A stretch of DNA of 6,781 nt. Source: Ruminococcus sp. UBA3387 (GTDB lineage Bacteria > Bacillota > Clostridia > Oscillospirales > Ruminococcaceae). The DNA lies in NCBI GenBank assembly GCA_002358895.1, contig DEPR01000002.1, forward strand, positions 7,127 through 13,907, in the 5' to 3' direction. A program made the translations under genes and the position numbers. Under the pieces are notes generated by a model. The model saw nothing but the letters and a program-made list of their open reading frames with translations, was not told the DNA's origin and made no database searches. Below are positions 1 through 6,628 of this stretch, piece after piece; within the stretch, counting starts at the first letter, position 1; each line of letters begins with the position of its first letter.

Positions 1-944
1 CTGTGCATTACCCCATATCTTACAAACTCTGCATTCTCAAGCCCTGTAATCATAGAGAAAACACGTTTCTGCTCACCGAACTTCAGGTTTGTCTGAAATC
101 CCACAAGGTTATAAAGTGTGCCCTGTGAATTCTCTGCCCTCAGCTGAACAACGGCATACGGTCTTTTTCCCGTTCTCGGGTCGGTCAGTCCCACAGGCTT
201 CAATGGTCCGAAACGCATTGTATCTTCACCACGTTTAGCCAGCACTTCCACAGGCATACAACCCTCATAAACCTTGAAGTTATCCTTTGAAAAATGCTCC
301 TTATCGTGCTCCTTCAAAGGTGCTGACTCAGCTTCAATCAAGGCATTATAAAACCTTAAATACTCGTCCTTTTCCATCGGACAATTTATATAATCTGCTT
401 CGCCTTTTCCATAACGTGAAGCAAAGAACACCTTTTCCTTATCAAGGCTGTCATAGGTTACAATAGGTGCTGCCGCATCGTGAAAATAAAGATAATCCCC
501 ACAGACTTCTTTAATACTTTCAGCAAGTGCGTCAGAAGTCAGCGGACCTGTTGCAACAATAACATTCCCCTCAGGAATTTCAGTTACCTCGTCCTCGATA
601 ACGGTAATATTCATATGGCTTCTGATTTTTTCAGTAACCATATCAGAAAACTTTTCCCTGTCAACGGCCAATGCACCACCTGCTGAAACCTTAGTAGCTT
701 CGGCACACTCCATAATAACCGAGCCAAGTCTTCTCATTTCCTCTTTAAGCATACCTGCTGCAGAGTTTACCCTGTCTGCTTTCAGCGAATTTGAACAGAC
801 AAGCTCTGCAAAGCCATTATATTTATGTGCAGGGGTAAACTTTTTCGGCTTCATCTCATAAAGCTCAACCTGAATTCCTGCATTGGCTATCTGCCACGCT
901 GCTTCACAGCCTGCAAGCCCTGCACCGATAATTTTAACTGTCAT
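1..944 (-). CDS. trmFO: TrmFO, folate/FAD-dependent tRNA (uracil-5-)-methyltransferase, C-terminus cut by window edge
   Basis: This flavoprotein makes ribothymidine at U54 of the tRNA T-loop, using methylenetetrahydrofolate as carbon donor and reduced FAD; it acts in the cytoplasm. The 314 visible codons begin [16 protein letters not shown], a dinucleotide-binding loop (GAGLAGCE, residues 7-14) for FAD. Two family cysteines are in place: C50 in FAELVCSNS and C229 in YEGCMPVE, corresponding to the catalytic C53/C226 pair of the Bacillus subtilis enzyme. Near the edge, [11 protein letters not shown] and [12 protein letters not shown] are typical TrmFO segments. The family is usually about 435 residues, so roughly 120 are missing to the left. 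The ATG start has GAGAGG upstream (955-960) and overlaps the end of topA by 11 nt, suggesting translational coupling. The gidA/MnmG family is related, but the CSNS and GCMPVE motifs point to TrmFO. No frameshift is visible. Confidence 0.96.
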   Translation of the reverse strand, partial: MTVKIIGAGLAGCEAAWQIANAGIQVELYEMKPKKFTPAHKYNGFAELVCSNSLKADRVNSAAGMLKEEMRRLGSVIMECAEATKVSAGGALAVDREKFSDMVTEKIRSHMNITVIEDEVTEIPEGNVIVATGPLTSDALAESIKEVCGDYLYFHDAAAPIVTYDSLDKEKVFFASRYGKGEADYINCPMEKDEYLRFYNALIEAESAPLKEHDKEHFSKDNFKVYEGCMPVEVLAKRGEDTMRFGPLKPVGLTDPRTGKRPYAVVQLRAENSQGTLYNLVGFQTNLKFGEQKRVFSMITGLENAEFVRYGVMH

Positions 945-3027
945 TGCCAAGATTCCTCTCATAGCCACAGTTTTCCTTATGGCAAATAAGTTTTCCGTTC
1001 TTTCCGCCTTTTTGGAACAAGGTTGAACCGCAATTCGGGCATTTCTCCTCAGTAGGCAAATCCCAGGTCATAAATCCACAGTTCGGGTTATCCTCACAGC
1101 CGTAATATTTCTTACCCTTTTTAGACTTTTTGAGCAGAACCTTCTTGCCACAGAGTGGGCAAAGCCCTCCTGTTTCCTGAACGATACGCTTTGTATTTGT
1201 GCAATCAGGGAATCCCGAACAAGCAAGGAACTTACCGAATCTTCCGATTTTTATAACCATAGGCTTTCCGCAAATCTCACAGGTCTGGTCGGTAGCTTCG
1301 TCAGGCACTCTTACACGCTTACCGTCCATAGCTTCTTCAGCCTCAGAAAGCTCTTTATCAAACTCATCATAAAAATCATCCAGAGTTTTTGTCCAGCTTT
1401 TCTTTCCGTTTTCCACCTGGTCCAAATTAGTTTCCATTTTTGCAGTAAACTTCAAGTCAACTATTTTCTCAAAATGGTCGCACATAAGCTGGTTTGTAAC
1501 CTCGCCTAATGGTGTAGGCTTCAGCTGTTTACCGTCACGTTCCACATAATTTCTTGCAAGGACTGTAGTTATTGTGGGCACATAGGTTGACGGACGTCCG
1601 ATACCTGTTTCTTCAAAAGCTTTTACAAGTGTAGCTTCCGTATATCTTGCAGGAGGCTGGGTAAAATGCTGGTTACCCTCAAGGCTATGAACTTTAAGCT
1701 GTTCGCCCTTTGTTACGGCAGGCAGGACATTTTTCTTCTTATCGCTGTCATCGTCCTTACTTTCCTCGTAAAGTGCAGTAAAGCCGTCAAACTTAACTGA
1801 ATACCCTGTAGCCTTAAAACCACAGCCGTTTGCGTCGATATCCACAGAGACTGTATCCATAAGGCAATTTGACATCTGGCTTGCAATAAATCTTTCCCAT
1901 ATAAGCTTATAAAGCTTATACTGGTCATTACTTACGCCACTTGCTTTAACCATATCAGGTGTAAGCTCTGGATGTGTAGGACGGATTGCTTCGTGTGCGT
2001 CCTGTGAGTTACCCTTAGCTTTATATTTCTTCGGTGTTTCGGGAATATACTTATCCCCATAATTCTGTCTGATAAAATCATATGCAACAGCTCTTGCTTC
2101 ATCGGAAATTCTCAGGCTGTCTGTACGCATATATGTGATAAGACCTGTTGGTCCCATTCCCTTGATTTCAAGACCTTCATACAATTCCTGTGCAGCTTTC
2201 ATTGTTCTTCTGCCCTGGAAGGACAGCTTTCTTGACGCTTCCTGCTGTAAAGTCGAAGTTGTAAAAGGTGCTGCAGGTGATTTTCTATGGACACTCTTTT
2301 TGACATTCGTAATCACAAACTCTGCACCCTCAAGACGTTTGAGAATTTCATCAGCCTGCTCTTTACAATTAAGCTCAATCTTTTCGCCATCAACAGTATT
2401 AAGCTTTGCAGAAAAAGGCTTTTTGCTTTTTGCAGTCAAGAGCTTTGCGTCCACCGACCAATACTCCTGCGACTGGAATGCACGGATTTCATTCTCTCTG
2501 TCGCAAATCATTCTTACTGCAACAGACTGAACTCTTCCTGCTGAAAGGCCTCGTCTGATTTTTCTCCACAAAAACGGTGAAAGCTTATAGCCCACAATTC
2601 TGTCGAGAATTCGTCTTGCCTGCTGTGCATTAACAAGATTCAGGTCTATTGAACGTGGATTTTCCATACCGGCCTTAATTCCACTTTCGGTAATTTCGTT
2701 GAAGGTTACACGGTTTTTATCATTCATATCCAACTCAAGAAGCTGTGCGAGATGCCAGGAAATAGCTTCTCCCTCACGGTCAGGGTCTCCTGCCAGATAG
2801 ACGTGGTCGCTTTTCTTTGCTTTTTTCTTGATATCCCTGATAAGCGATTCTTTATCCTTAATATTGATATACTGTGGCTCAAAGCTGTTCTCAATATCAA
2901 CACCCAGTTTTGACTTAGGCAAGTCCCTCAGGTGTCCCATAGATGCGATAACTTCATAGTCGCCACTCAGATATCTTTTTATTGTCCTAACTTTTGTAGG
3001 AGACTCAACGATAATTAAATTTGACAA
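934..3027 (-). CDS. topA: DNA topoisomerase I (type IA), TTG start
   Basis: This enzyme relaxes negative supercoils by cutting one strand through a 5'-phosphotyrosine link and passing the other strand. The 697-residue protein has the full type IA layout. The Toprim domain holds E8 (VESPTK) and the D81-x-D83-x-E85 metal site (DPDREGE). The active-site segment [10 protein letters not shown] carries the nucleophile Y299 and R301, equivalent to E. coli Y319/R321. HEAIRPTHP (345-353) and the [12 protein letters not shown] motif (471-482) follow. The C-terminus carries three four-cysteine zinc ribbons (C583/586/603/609, C623/626/644/650, C663/666/682/687) that contact DNA. Length is normal for Bacillota. 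The start is TTG: an in-frame TAA lies eight codons upstream, no ATG or GTG lies between, and GGGGA sits at a suitable distance. It follows dprA by 29 bp and overlaps trmFO by 11 nt, as in an operon. No damage is seen. Confidence 0.98.
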   Translation of the reverse strand: MSNLIIVESPTKVRTIKRYLSGDYEVIASMGHLRDLPKSKLGVDIENSFEPQYINIKDKESLIRDIKKKAKKSDHVYLAGDPDREGEAISWHLAQLLELDMNDKNRVTFNEITESGIKAGMENPRSIDLNLVNAQQARRILDRIVGYKLSPFLWRKIRRGLSAGRVQSVAVRMICDRENEIRAFQSQEYWSVDAKLLTAKSKKPFSAKLNTVDGEKIELNCKEQADEILKRLEGAEFVITNVKKSVHRKSPAAPFTTSTLQQEASRKLSFQGRRTMKAAQELYEGLEIKGMGPTGLITYMRTDSLRISDEARAVAYDFIRQNYGDKYIPETPKKYKAKGNSQDAHEAIRPTHPELTPDMVKASGVSNDQYKLYKLIWERFIASQMSNCLMDTVSVDIDANGCGFKATGYSVKFDGFTALYEESKDDDSDKKKNVLPAVTKGEQLKVHSLEGNQHFTQPPARYTEATLVKAFEETGIGRPSTYVPTITTVLARNYVERDGKQLKPTPLGEVTNQLMCDHFEKIVDLKFTAKMETNLDQVENGKKSWTKTLDDFYDEFDKELSEAEEAMDGKRVRVPDEATDQTCEICGKPMVIKIGRFGKFLACSGFPDCTNTKRIVQETGGLCPLCGKKVLLKKSKKGKKYYGCEDNPNCGFMTWDLPTEEKCPNCGSTLFQKGGKNGKLICHKENCGYERNLGNDS

Positions 3028-3033
3028 TTCAAT

Positions 3034-3038
3034 TCCCC
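3034..3038 (-). promoter_or_regulatory. Ribosome binding site of topA (sets the TTG start)
   Basis: On the minus strand GGGGA is followed by six bases and then TTG at 3027. It is the only Shine-Dalgarno-like element in the 29-bp dprA-topA gap, and the frame upstream is closed by a stop, so it fixes the TTG as the start of topA. Confidence 0.65.
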
Positions 3039-3056
3039 ATTCACATTTAATTTATA

Positions 3057-4277
3057 TCAATTCAGGCCGTACATTTTCCCTGCAAGGGCTATTACTACGC
3101 CTTCAATTTCCATTTCAATCAATGCAGACAAAACCTCTGAAATATCCTCATCAGTTTTAACTGCTATTTCATCTGCCAGCAGATTTTCACTCTCAAGTAC
3201 CTTACAGATTTTCTGCTTCAACGGTGAAAGAGACGAATAATCCACTTCTACTTTTTTATGCTCTTTTATTTCGGATTTATTCTTTCTTCCTGCTTTGGAT
3301 TTCACTTTTCTGTTATTCTCAACTTTCTCCGAGCTGAACAAAACCGAATCCTCAACAGGCACAGAATAATCCCCCATACTTCTCACAAGGTCAAAAGCTT
3401 CAAATCGCTCATACGCAAGGTTATACACCACATCTGCACTGCTGAACACAGACACTGCACCGTTCCTTATAAGATTACGCTGTCCGAAATATCGTTTATC
3501 GAACACGTCGTGCGGTGGAATTGCAAACACAGGTTTTCCCTGATTAATTGCATACTCCGCATTATCGAGACCGTGGCTATCGGCTGAACACTCACAGAAA
3601 AGCACGCCCTCCGACAGTCCCACAAGTATACGGTTTCTTCTTGAAAAGCCATAAATCTTACCCTTATAACCGGGATAATACTCAGAAACAACTGCACCGT
3701 TCTTTGCAATTTGCTTTTTAATCTCACCTGAGCCTTTAGGATAATCGGTATCAAGCGTCATACCACACACGGCAATAGACGGAGCATTATTTTCAAGTGA
3801 TGCTGTATTGGCAATCTGGTCGATACCAAGTGCAAATCCAGACACCAAAATGAAATTCTGTTTCACAAGGTCTCTGCAGATTTTATCCGTTACTTTAACG
3901 GAATAATCCGACGGCTTTCTTGTACCTACCACAGCTATACACACTTTATCGTTTAAAAAGTCAAGGCTTCCATAACAGAAAAGCACTCCCGGTGGGTTAG
4001 CAATACGCTTCAATCTTTCGGGATAGCCCTCACTTTCATAACAATAAACATTTATATTTTCTTCACTGCAATACTCCAGCAATTTCTTTGCATCACTCAA
4101 CCGGACTTTTCTGACACGTTTTATTTCATTCTCTGTCAGGTCCTTGACAGTATCGTTCGTCAGCCCGTTGACAAAAGCTTCCGCATCATTATAGTGCTTA
4201 CTCAGTTGCCATATCCTCGGATTACCCGGACCAAAGACAAGGGTGAGCCACAGCCAATATATTCTTTTATCGGTCAT
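3057..4277 (-). CDS. dprA: DprA/Smf-family DNA-processing protein, divergent signature motifs
   Basis: DprA binds incoming single-stranded DNA during natural transformation and loads RecA; it is also widespread in bacteria not known to be competent. Numbered from the ATG, this 406-residue protein has an N-terminal helical segment (about 1-75), the Rossmann-like DprA core (about 80-287), a basic, charged linker (about 300-345) and a C-terminal winged-helix-like domain (about 347-406, SPLKQKICKVLESENLLADEIA). Core landmarks are GTRKPS (118-123), SGFALGID (146-153), LDTDYP (175-180), FSRRNRI (211-217) and GQRNLIRNGA (265-274). Several depart from the usual family forms: SGxARGID is SGFALGID, SGSLITA is SHGLDNA (234-240), and VPG is IPP. 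I chose the ATG at 4277, with GGTGA five bases before it, giving an 11-nt overlap with the upstream methyltransferase gene. A GTG at 4286 would add three residues and is possible. The dprA-topA-trmFO order matches that in other Bacillota. Confidence 0.93.
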   Translation of the reverse strand: MTDKRIYWLWLTLVFGPGNPRIWQLSKHYNDAEAFVNGLTNDTVKDLTENEIKRVRKVRLSDAKKLLEYCSEENINVYCYESEGYPERLKRIANPPGVLFCYGSLDFLNDKVCIAVVGTRKPSDYSVKVTDKICRDLVKQNFILVSGFALGIDQIANTASLENNAPSIAVCGMTLDTDYPKGSGEIKKQIAKNGAVVSEYYPGYKGKIYGFSRRNRILVGLSEGVLFCECSADSHGLDNAEYAINQGKPVFAIPPHDVFDKRYFGQRNLIRNGAVSVFSSADVVYNLAYERFEAFDLVRSMGDYSVPVEDSVLFSSEKVENNRKVKSKAGRKNKSEIKEHKKVEVDYSSLSPLKQKICKVLESENLLADEIAVKTDEDISEVLSALIEMEIEGVVIALAGKMYGLN

Positions 4278-5094
4278 TTTTATCACCGTTTCTCATCATT
4301 TCCCAGAGTATAATTCCTCCTGCCATTGCCACATTAAGCGAATTGATATTACCCTGCATTCTGATAGTTACACGCTCGTCGCAAAGCTCTGCATCGTTTT
4401 CCGAAAGACCGTTTCCCTCATTTCCCACAACCACAGCTGAGCCACAGGAAAAATCGGCATCTACAAGTGAAGTTGCGTCCTTATCAACAACTGACGCCCA
4501 GACCTTAACGCCTTTACCACGCATCAGTTTAACGCAATCAGCAAAGTCATTACACACAAAGGTTTTTATTCTGAAAGCACTCCCCATTGCAGAGCGAAGC
4601 ACTTTCGGGTTATACATATCACAGCAATTATTACTAAGCACCACGCCGTCCACACCGACAGCATCGGCAGTACGCAAAAGTGTGCCCAGATTTCCGGGGT
4701 CCTGAAGATTATTCAAAATCAGATATTTTCCATTTGGATTTATGCAATCTTCCGTCAGCTTATTATCGCTCATTTCCGCAATAACATACACTCCCTGAGA
4801 GGCTTTTGTATCACTGATTTTCTGACAAAGCTTCTCGTCAACAGTATAAAAAACATCTGATTTTTCATCTTCAAAAAGCTGTGAATCAATATAATCGCCA
4901 TACTTTTCAAGGGCTGATTCTGATGCAAAGACAGAATGAATTGTAAGCTTCCCTTTTTTCCATTCATTGATTGCGTCACTGCAAAGTCTTGCTCCTTCAA
5001 GCACAAACAAGCCATTCTCAAGTCTTGCTTTTTTAGACTCGGACAGCTTCAGATACAGCTTGATTTTTGGATTATCCCTGCTGACTAAATGCAT
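4267..5094 (-). CDS. TrmH/SpoU-family RNA 2'-O-methyltransferase
   Basis: SPOUT enzymes of this family transfer a methyl group from S-adenosylmethionine to a ribose 2'-OH in rRNA or tRNA. The 275-residue protein has an N-terminal substrate-binding domain (about 1-108, opening SRDNPKIK and including FVLEGARLC). The knotted SpoU domain follows with all three motifs: NNLQDPGNLGTLLRTADA (128-145, R141), VVVGNEGNGLS (221-231, N225/E226) and NINSLNVAMAGGI (249-261, N254). The architecture suits rRNA enzymes such as RlmB or Bacillus subtilis RlmP (YsgA, which makes Gm2553 in 23S rRNA). The exact target cannot be read from sequence, so no symbol is given. The start is the ATG at 5094, with GAGGGG six bases upstream; an in-frame ATG at 5127 would add 11 unlikely residues (MPINGRKEGIL) that include the ribosome binding site itself. 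It lies between the rplT terminator and dprA, which it overlaps by 11 nt. Confidence 0.93.
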   Translation of the reverse strand: MHLVSRDNPKIKLYLKLSESKKARLENGLFVLEGARLCSDAINEWKKGKLTIHSVFASESALEKYGDYIDSQLFEDEKSDVFYTVDEKLCQKISDTKASQGVYVIAEMSDNKLTEDCINPNGKYLILNNLQDPGNLGTLLRTADAVGVDGVVLSNNCCDMYNPKVLRSAMGSAFRIKTFVCNDFADCVKLMRGKGVKVWASVVDKDATSLVDADFSCGSAVVVGNEGNGLSENDAELCDERVTIRMQGNINSLNVAMAGGIILWEMMRNGDKNDR

Positions 5095-5100
5095 CAAAAT

Positions 5101-5106
5101 CCCCTC
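5101..5106 (-). promoter_or_regulatory. Ribosome binding site deciding the methyltransferase start
   Basis: GAGGGG on the minus strand lies six bases from the ATG at 5094. It sits inside the reading frame that would result from the upstream ATG at 5127, which argues for the shorter protein. Confidence 0.75.
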
Positions 5107-5140
5107 TTTTCTCCCGTTTATCGGCAATTTTATTATTCCC

Positions 5141-5181
5141 CATTAAACAACAAAACACGCAGGTATTTAAACGTGCGTGTT
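5141..5181 (-). terminator. Rho-independent terminator after rplT
   Basis: Reading the minus strand, the hairpin starts 10 nt past the rplT stop. AACACGCA (5181-5174) pairs perfectly with TGCGTGTT (5161-5154) around a 12-nt loop that may pair partly inside. A T-rich tail, TTGTTGTTTAA, follows. The stem is only 8 bp and the tail is broken by two Gs, so termination may be partial and allow read-through into the downstream genes. On the plus strand the hairpin lacks a good T-tract and has no gene to terminate. Confidence 0.8.
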
Positions 5182-5191
5182 AAATATTGTA

Positions 5192-5545
5192 TTAAAGTGC
5201 AGCCTTTGCTTTTTCAACAATTGCTGTGAAGCCTGCAGGATCATTGATTGCGATCTCTGAAAGCATTTTTCTGTTAAGTGTGATTCCTGCCTTCTTAACG
5301 CCATTCATAAATGTTGAATAATTCATTCCATTCATCTTAGCCGCTGCAGAAATTCTTGTGATCCACAACTGTCTGAAATCTCTCTTCTTCTGCTTTCTTC
5401 CGATATATGCATACTGTCCTGATTTCATTACAGCCTGTTTAGCCATTTTAAAATGCTTACTCTTTGCTCCAAAGTAACCTTTTGCAAGCTTAAGAGTTTT
5501 ATTTCTTCTCTTACGAGTCATCATTGCTCCCTTTACACGAGCCAT
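5192..5545 (-). CDS. rplT: 50S ribosomal protein L20
   Basis: L20 is an early-binding 23S rRNA protein needed for assembly of the large subunit. In Bacillota it is also the repressor of its own operon through the infC leader. The 117-residue protein has the standard length. It has a long basic N-terminal arm ([19 protein letters not shown], with [13 protein letters not shown] following) and the family block [21 protein letters not shown] (46-66). The C-terminal globular half (about 60-117) is the RNA-binding part that, in studied species, recognises both 23S rRNA and the leader. AGGAGG (5554-5559) lies eight bases before the ATG. It is the last gene of infC-rpmI-rplT, 49 bp after rpmI, and is followed by a terminator. 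Confidence 0.99.
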   Translation of the reverse strand: MARVKGAMMTRKRRNKTLKLAKGYFGAKSKHFKMAKQAVMKSGQYAYIGRKQKKRDFRQLWITRISAAAKMNGMNYSTFMNGVKKAGITLNRKMLSEIAINDPAGFTAIVEKAKAAL

Positions 5546-5594
5546 AGTTATTACCTCCTAAAATTTCTGTTAGTTTCTTCCCTACAACCCGTTA

Positions 5595-5792
5595 TTATTT
5601 ATAAGGGATGAGTGCCTTAATGTTCTTGATGTTTGAATCATCTGCATATGCTGCTCCACGCAGAATTCTCTTACGCTTATGATCCTTTTGTGTCAATCTG
5701 TGTCTTTTGTTTGTGTGCTGAAATTTAACCTTACCGCTGCCTGTTACGGAAAAACGCTTTTTAGCACCAGAATGAGTTTTAATCTTTGGCAT
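5595..5792 (-). CDS. rpmI: 50S ribosomal protein L35
   Basis: L35 is a small basic protein of the large ribosomal subunit. The 65 residues begin MPKIKTHSGAKKRFSVTGSG and end in ALIPYK, both characteristic, with a very basic middle (TNKRHRLTQKDHKRKRILRG, 27-46). Length is normal for the family (about 64-66). AAGGAGGA (5801-5808) lies at a good distance before the ATG. It sits 23 bp after infC and 49 bp before rplT, the conserved operon order, and would be controlled with them by the infC leader. Confidence 0.99.
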   Translation of the reverse strand: MPKIKTHSGAKKRFSVTGSGKVKFQHTNKRHRLTQKDHKRKRILRGAAYADDSNIKNIKALIPYK

Positions 5793-5815
5793 AATATTTA
5801 TCCTCCTTAAATATT

Positions 5816-6340
5816 TTACTTATTGCTTTTCGGAGACACGAACATCACAAGGCTTCGTCCCTCCATTTTTGACGGCTTATCAACAACGCCAACTTCTGAT
5901 ACAGCTTCCTTGAAGTTTGCAAGCAATTCTTCACCGAACTGTGGGTGTGCTACTGTTCTCTTACGGAATCTTACTGATACCTTAACCTTGTCTCCACCCT
6001 TTAAGAACTTCACTGCCTGGTTTACCTTTGTATTAAAATCGTTGGTGTCGATTGTTGAGGACATTCTTACTTCCTTTACGTCCATCACCTTCTGATTTTT
6101 CTTAGCTTCCTTCTCACGCTTCGCCTGTTCAAAACAGAACTTTCCGTAGTCCATTATCCGACACACCGGTGGTGTTGCCTGTGGAGCTATTTTTACAAGG
6201 TCCAGATCTTTTTCATATGCAAGTTCCAACGCTTCTTTTGCTGACAAAATACCCAGCTGTTCTCCGTCAACTCCGATAACACGCAATTCTTTATCACGGA
6301 TTTCTTCGTTGATCTGATGTTGTTTGTTGTTTGCTATGAT
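5816..6340 (-). CDS. infC: Translation initiation factor IF-3, non-canonical start codon
   Basis: IF3 binds the 30S subunit, keeps the subunits apart and checks the start codon and initiator tRNA. Numbered from the ATC at 6340, the 174-residue protein has the N-terminal domain (about 8-70, INEEIRDKELRVIG, then TPPVCRIMDYGKF at 56-68), a charged linker (about 70-86) and the C-terminal domain (about 86-171, KEVRMSSTIDTNDF to MEGRSLVMFVSPK). The first in-frame ATG is at 6403, but the 21 residues it adds (opening MCEYGFMSVL) are translated from a terminator hairpin, its T-tract and the ribosome binding site, and do not resemble IF3. GGAGGTG points instead to ATC at 6340 (six bases after GGAGG) or ATA at 6337 (nine bases). 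Rare start codons are known for infC elsewhere, AUU in E. coli, where they let IF3 limit its own synthesis. The usual RGRE in the C-domain reads RKRT here (126-129). Identity is certain; the exact start is not. Confidence 0.95.
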   Translation of the reverse strand: MIANNKQHQINEEIRDKELRVIGVDGEQLGILSAKEALELAYEKDLDLVKIAPQATPPVCRIMDYGKFCFEQAKREKEAKKNQKVMDVKEVRMSSTIDTNDFNTKVNQAVKFLKGGDKVKVSVRFRKRTVAHPQFGEELLANFKEAVSEVGVVDKPSKMEGRSLVMFVSPKSNK

Positions 6341-6344
6341 AAAG

Positions 6345-6351
6345 CACCTCC
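6345..6351 (-). promoter_or_regulatory. Strong ribosome binding site of infC
   Basis: GGAGGTG on the minus strand lies just after the leader terminator's T-tract. It is followed by CTTT and then ATC, ATA and GCA codons, with no ATG, GTG or TTG at usable distance. This site is the main evidence that infC begins at ATC or ATA. Confidence 0.85.
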
Positions 6352-6361
6352 AAAAATAATT

Positions 6362-6398
6362 AAAAACAAAAACGAGTACAGACATAAATCCATACTCG
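6362..6398 (-). terminator. Intrinsic terminator/attenuator in the infC leader
   Basis: On the minus strand CGAGTATGGA (6398-6389) pairs with TCTGTACTCG (6382-6373) over 10 bp, including two G-T pairs, around the loop TTTATG. TTTTTGTTTTT (6372-6362) follows directly. A terminator between a promoter and the first gene of its operon is the mark of transcription attenuation. It ends about 20 nt before the infC start. Confidence 0.88.
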
Positions 6399-6494
6399 CA
6401 CATTTACTACGCATTAAAAACGAAATAATGTTGACCTCTCCACAATGTCTATGCACGCACGAGGTGAGAACGGATTGATGTTCTGCTTTGTTTC
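6362..6494 (-). promoter_or_regulatory. Putative L20 leader (autoregulatory mRNA leader of infC-rpmI-rplT)
   Basis: The predicted transcript starts near 6494 and runs about 150 nt before infC. Visible elements on the minus strand, in order, are: a small hairpin AGAAC/GTTCT (6484-6480 with 6471-6467, 8-nt loop), and a second stem ACCTC/GAGGT (6465-6461 with 6438-6434) enclosing 22 nt. Next comes the intrinsic terminator at 6362-6398. In Bacillus subtilis and many other Bacillota, L20 binds the infC leader, which mimics its 23S rRNA site, and causes premature termination. The position, the operon content and the terminator all fit that role here. Assignment rests on context and hand-drawn pairing, not a covariance-model match. 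Confidence 0.78.
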
Positions 6495-6500
6495 TAACAT

Positions 6501-6529
6501 ATTATACAACACTTATTTCCCCTTGTCAA
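6501..6529 (-). promoter_or_regulatory. Consensus sigma-A promoter of infC-rpmI-rplT
   Basis: TTGACA (6529-6524) and TATAAT (6506-6501) are both perfect matches and are 17 bp apart on the minus strand. Transcription should begin near 6494. T- and A-rich DNA just upstream (6534-6546) could serve as an UP element. This is the strongest promoter in the window, fitting a ribosomal protein operon that is then checked by attenuation in the leader. Confidence 0.92.
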
Positions 6530-6599
6530 GGGCTTTTTTGAAAAAATATTCTCAGTTCTATATTTTTTGCCTTTTTTGTCCATTTTGCTGAAAAACGAC
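6530..6599. other. AT-rich spacer with phased A/T tracts between divergent promoters
   Basis: This stretch lies between the two -35 elements and has no coding potential that I can support. Runs of four to six T or A are centred near 6565, 6574, 6584 and 6593, close to one helical turn apart, with further runs at 6534-6539 and 6541-6546. Such phasing usually bends DNA. Its use as a shared UP element or protein site is inference. Confidence 0.5.
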
Positions 6600-6628
6600 T
6601 TGACATTTTAATGAAATTATTATACAAT
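6600..6628 (+). promoter_or_regulatory. Divergent plus-strand promoter
   Basis: TTGACA (6600-6605) and TACAAT (6623-6628) are separated by 17 bp, a near-consensus vegetative promoter reading right, away from infC. Transcription should begin near 6635 and give a leader of about 140 nt before the ribosome binding site at the window edge. The target gene lies outside the window. Confidence 0.78.

Noticed and set aside
1713..1928. Minus-strand open frames in other phases inside real genes (also 3467-3754 and 4770-5021)
   Set aside because: They are out-of-frame shadows of topA, dprA and the methyltransferase gene, which are intact and well conserved.
2135..2530. Plus-strand open frame of 131 codons opposite topA
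   Set aside because: It lies wholly antisense to the conserved topoisomerase core, has no ribosome binding site or promoter and no family resemblance. The same holds for antisense frames at 480-686, 2287-2544, 3258-3587, 4243-4440, 4343-4705 and 5823-6095.
5095..5127. Upstream ATG at 5127 as start of the TrmH-family gene
   Set aside because: The 11 extra residues are unlike the family, contain the ribosome binding site in frame, and the ATG at 5094 has GAGGGG at ideal spacing.
5110..5157. Possible promoter before the methyltransferase gene (TTTTGT or TTGTTG with TAAAAT)
   Set aside because: The -35 matches are poor or wrongly spaced and overlap the terminator's T-tail, so I do not list it as a feature.
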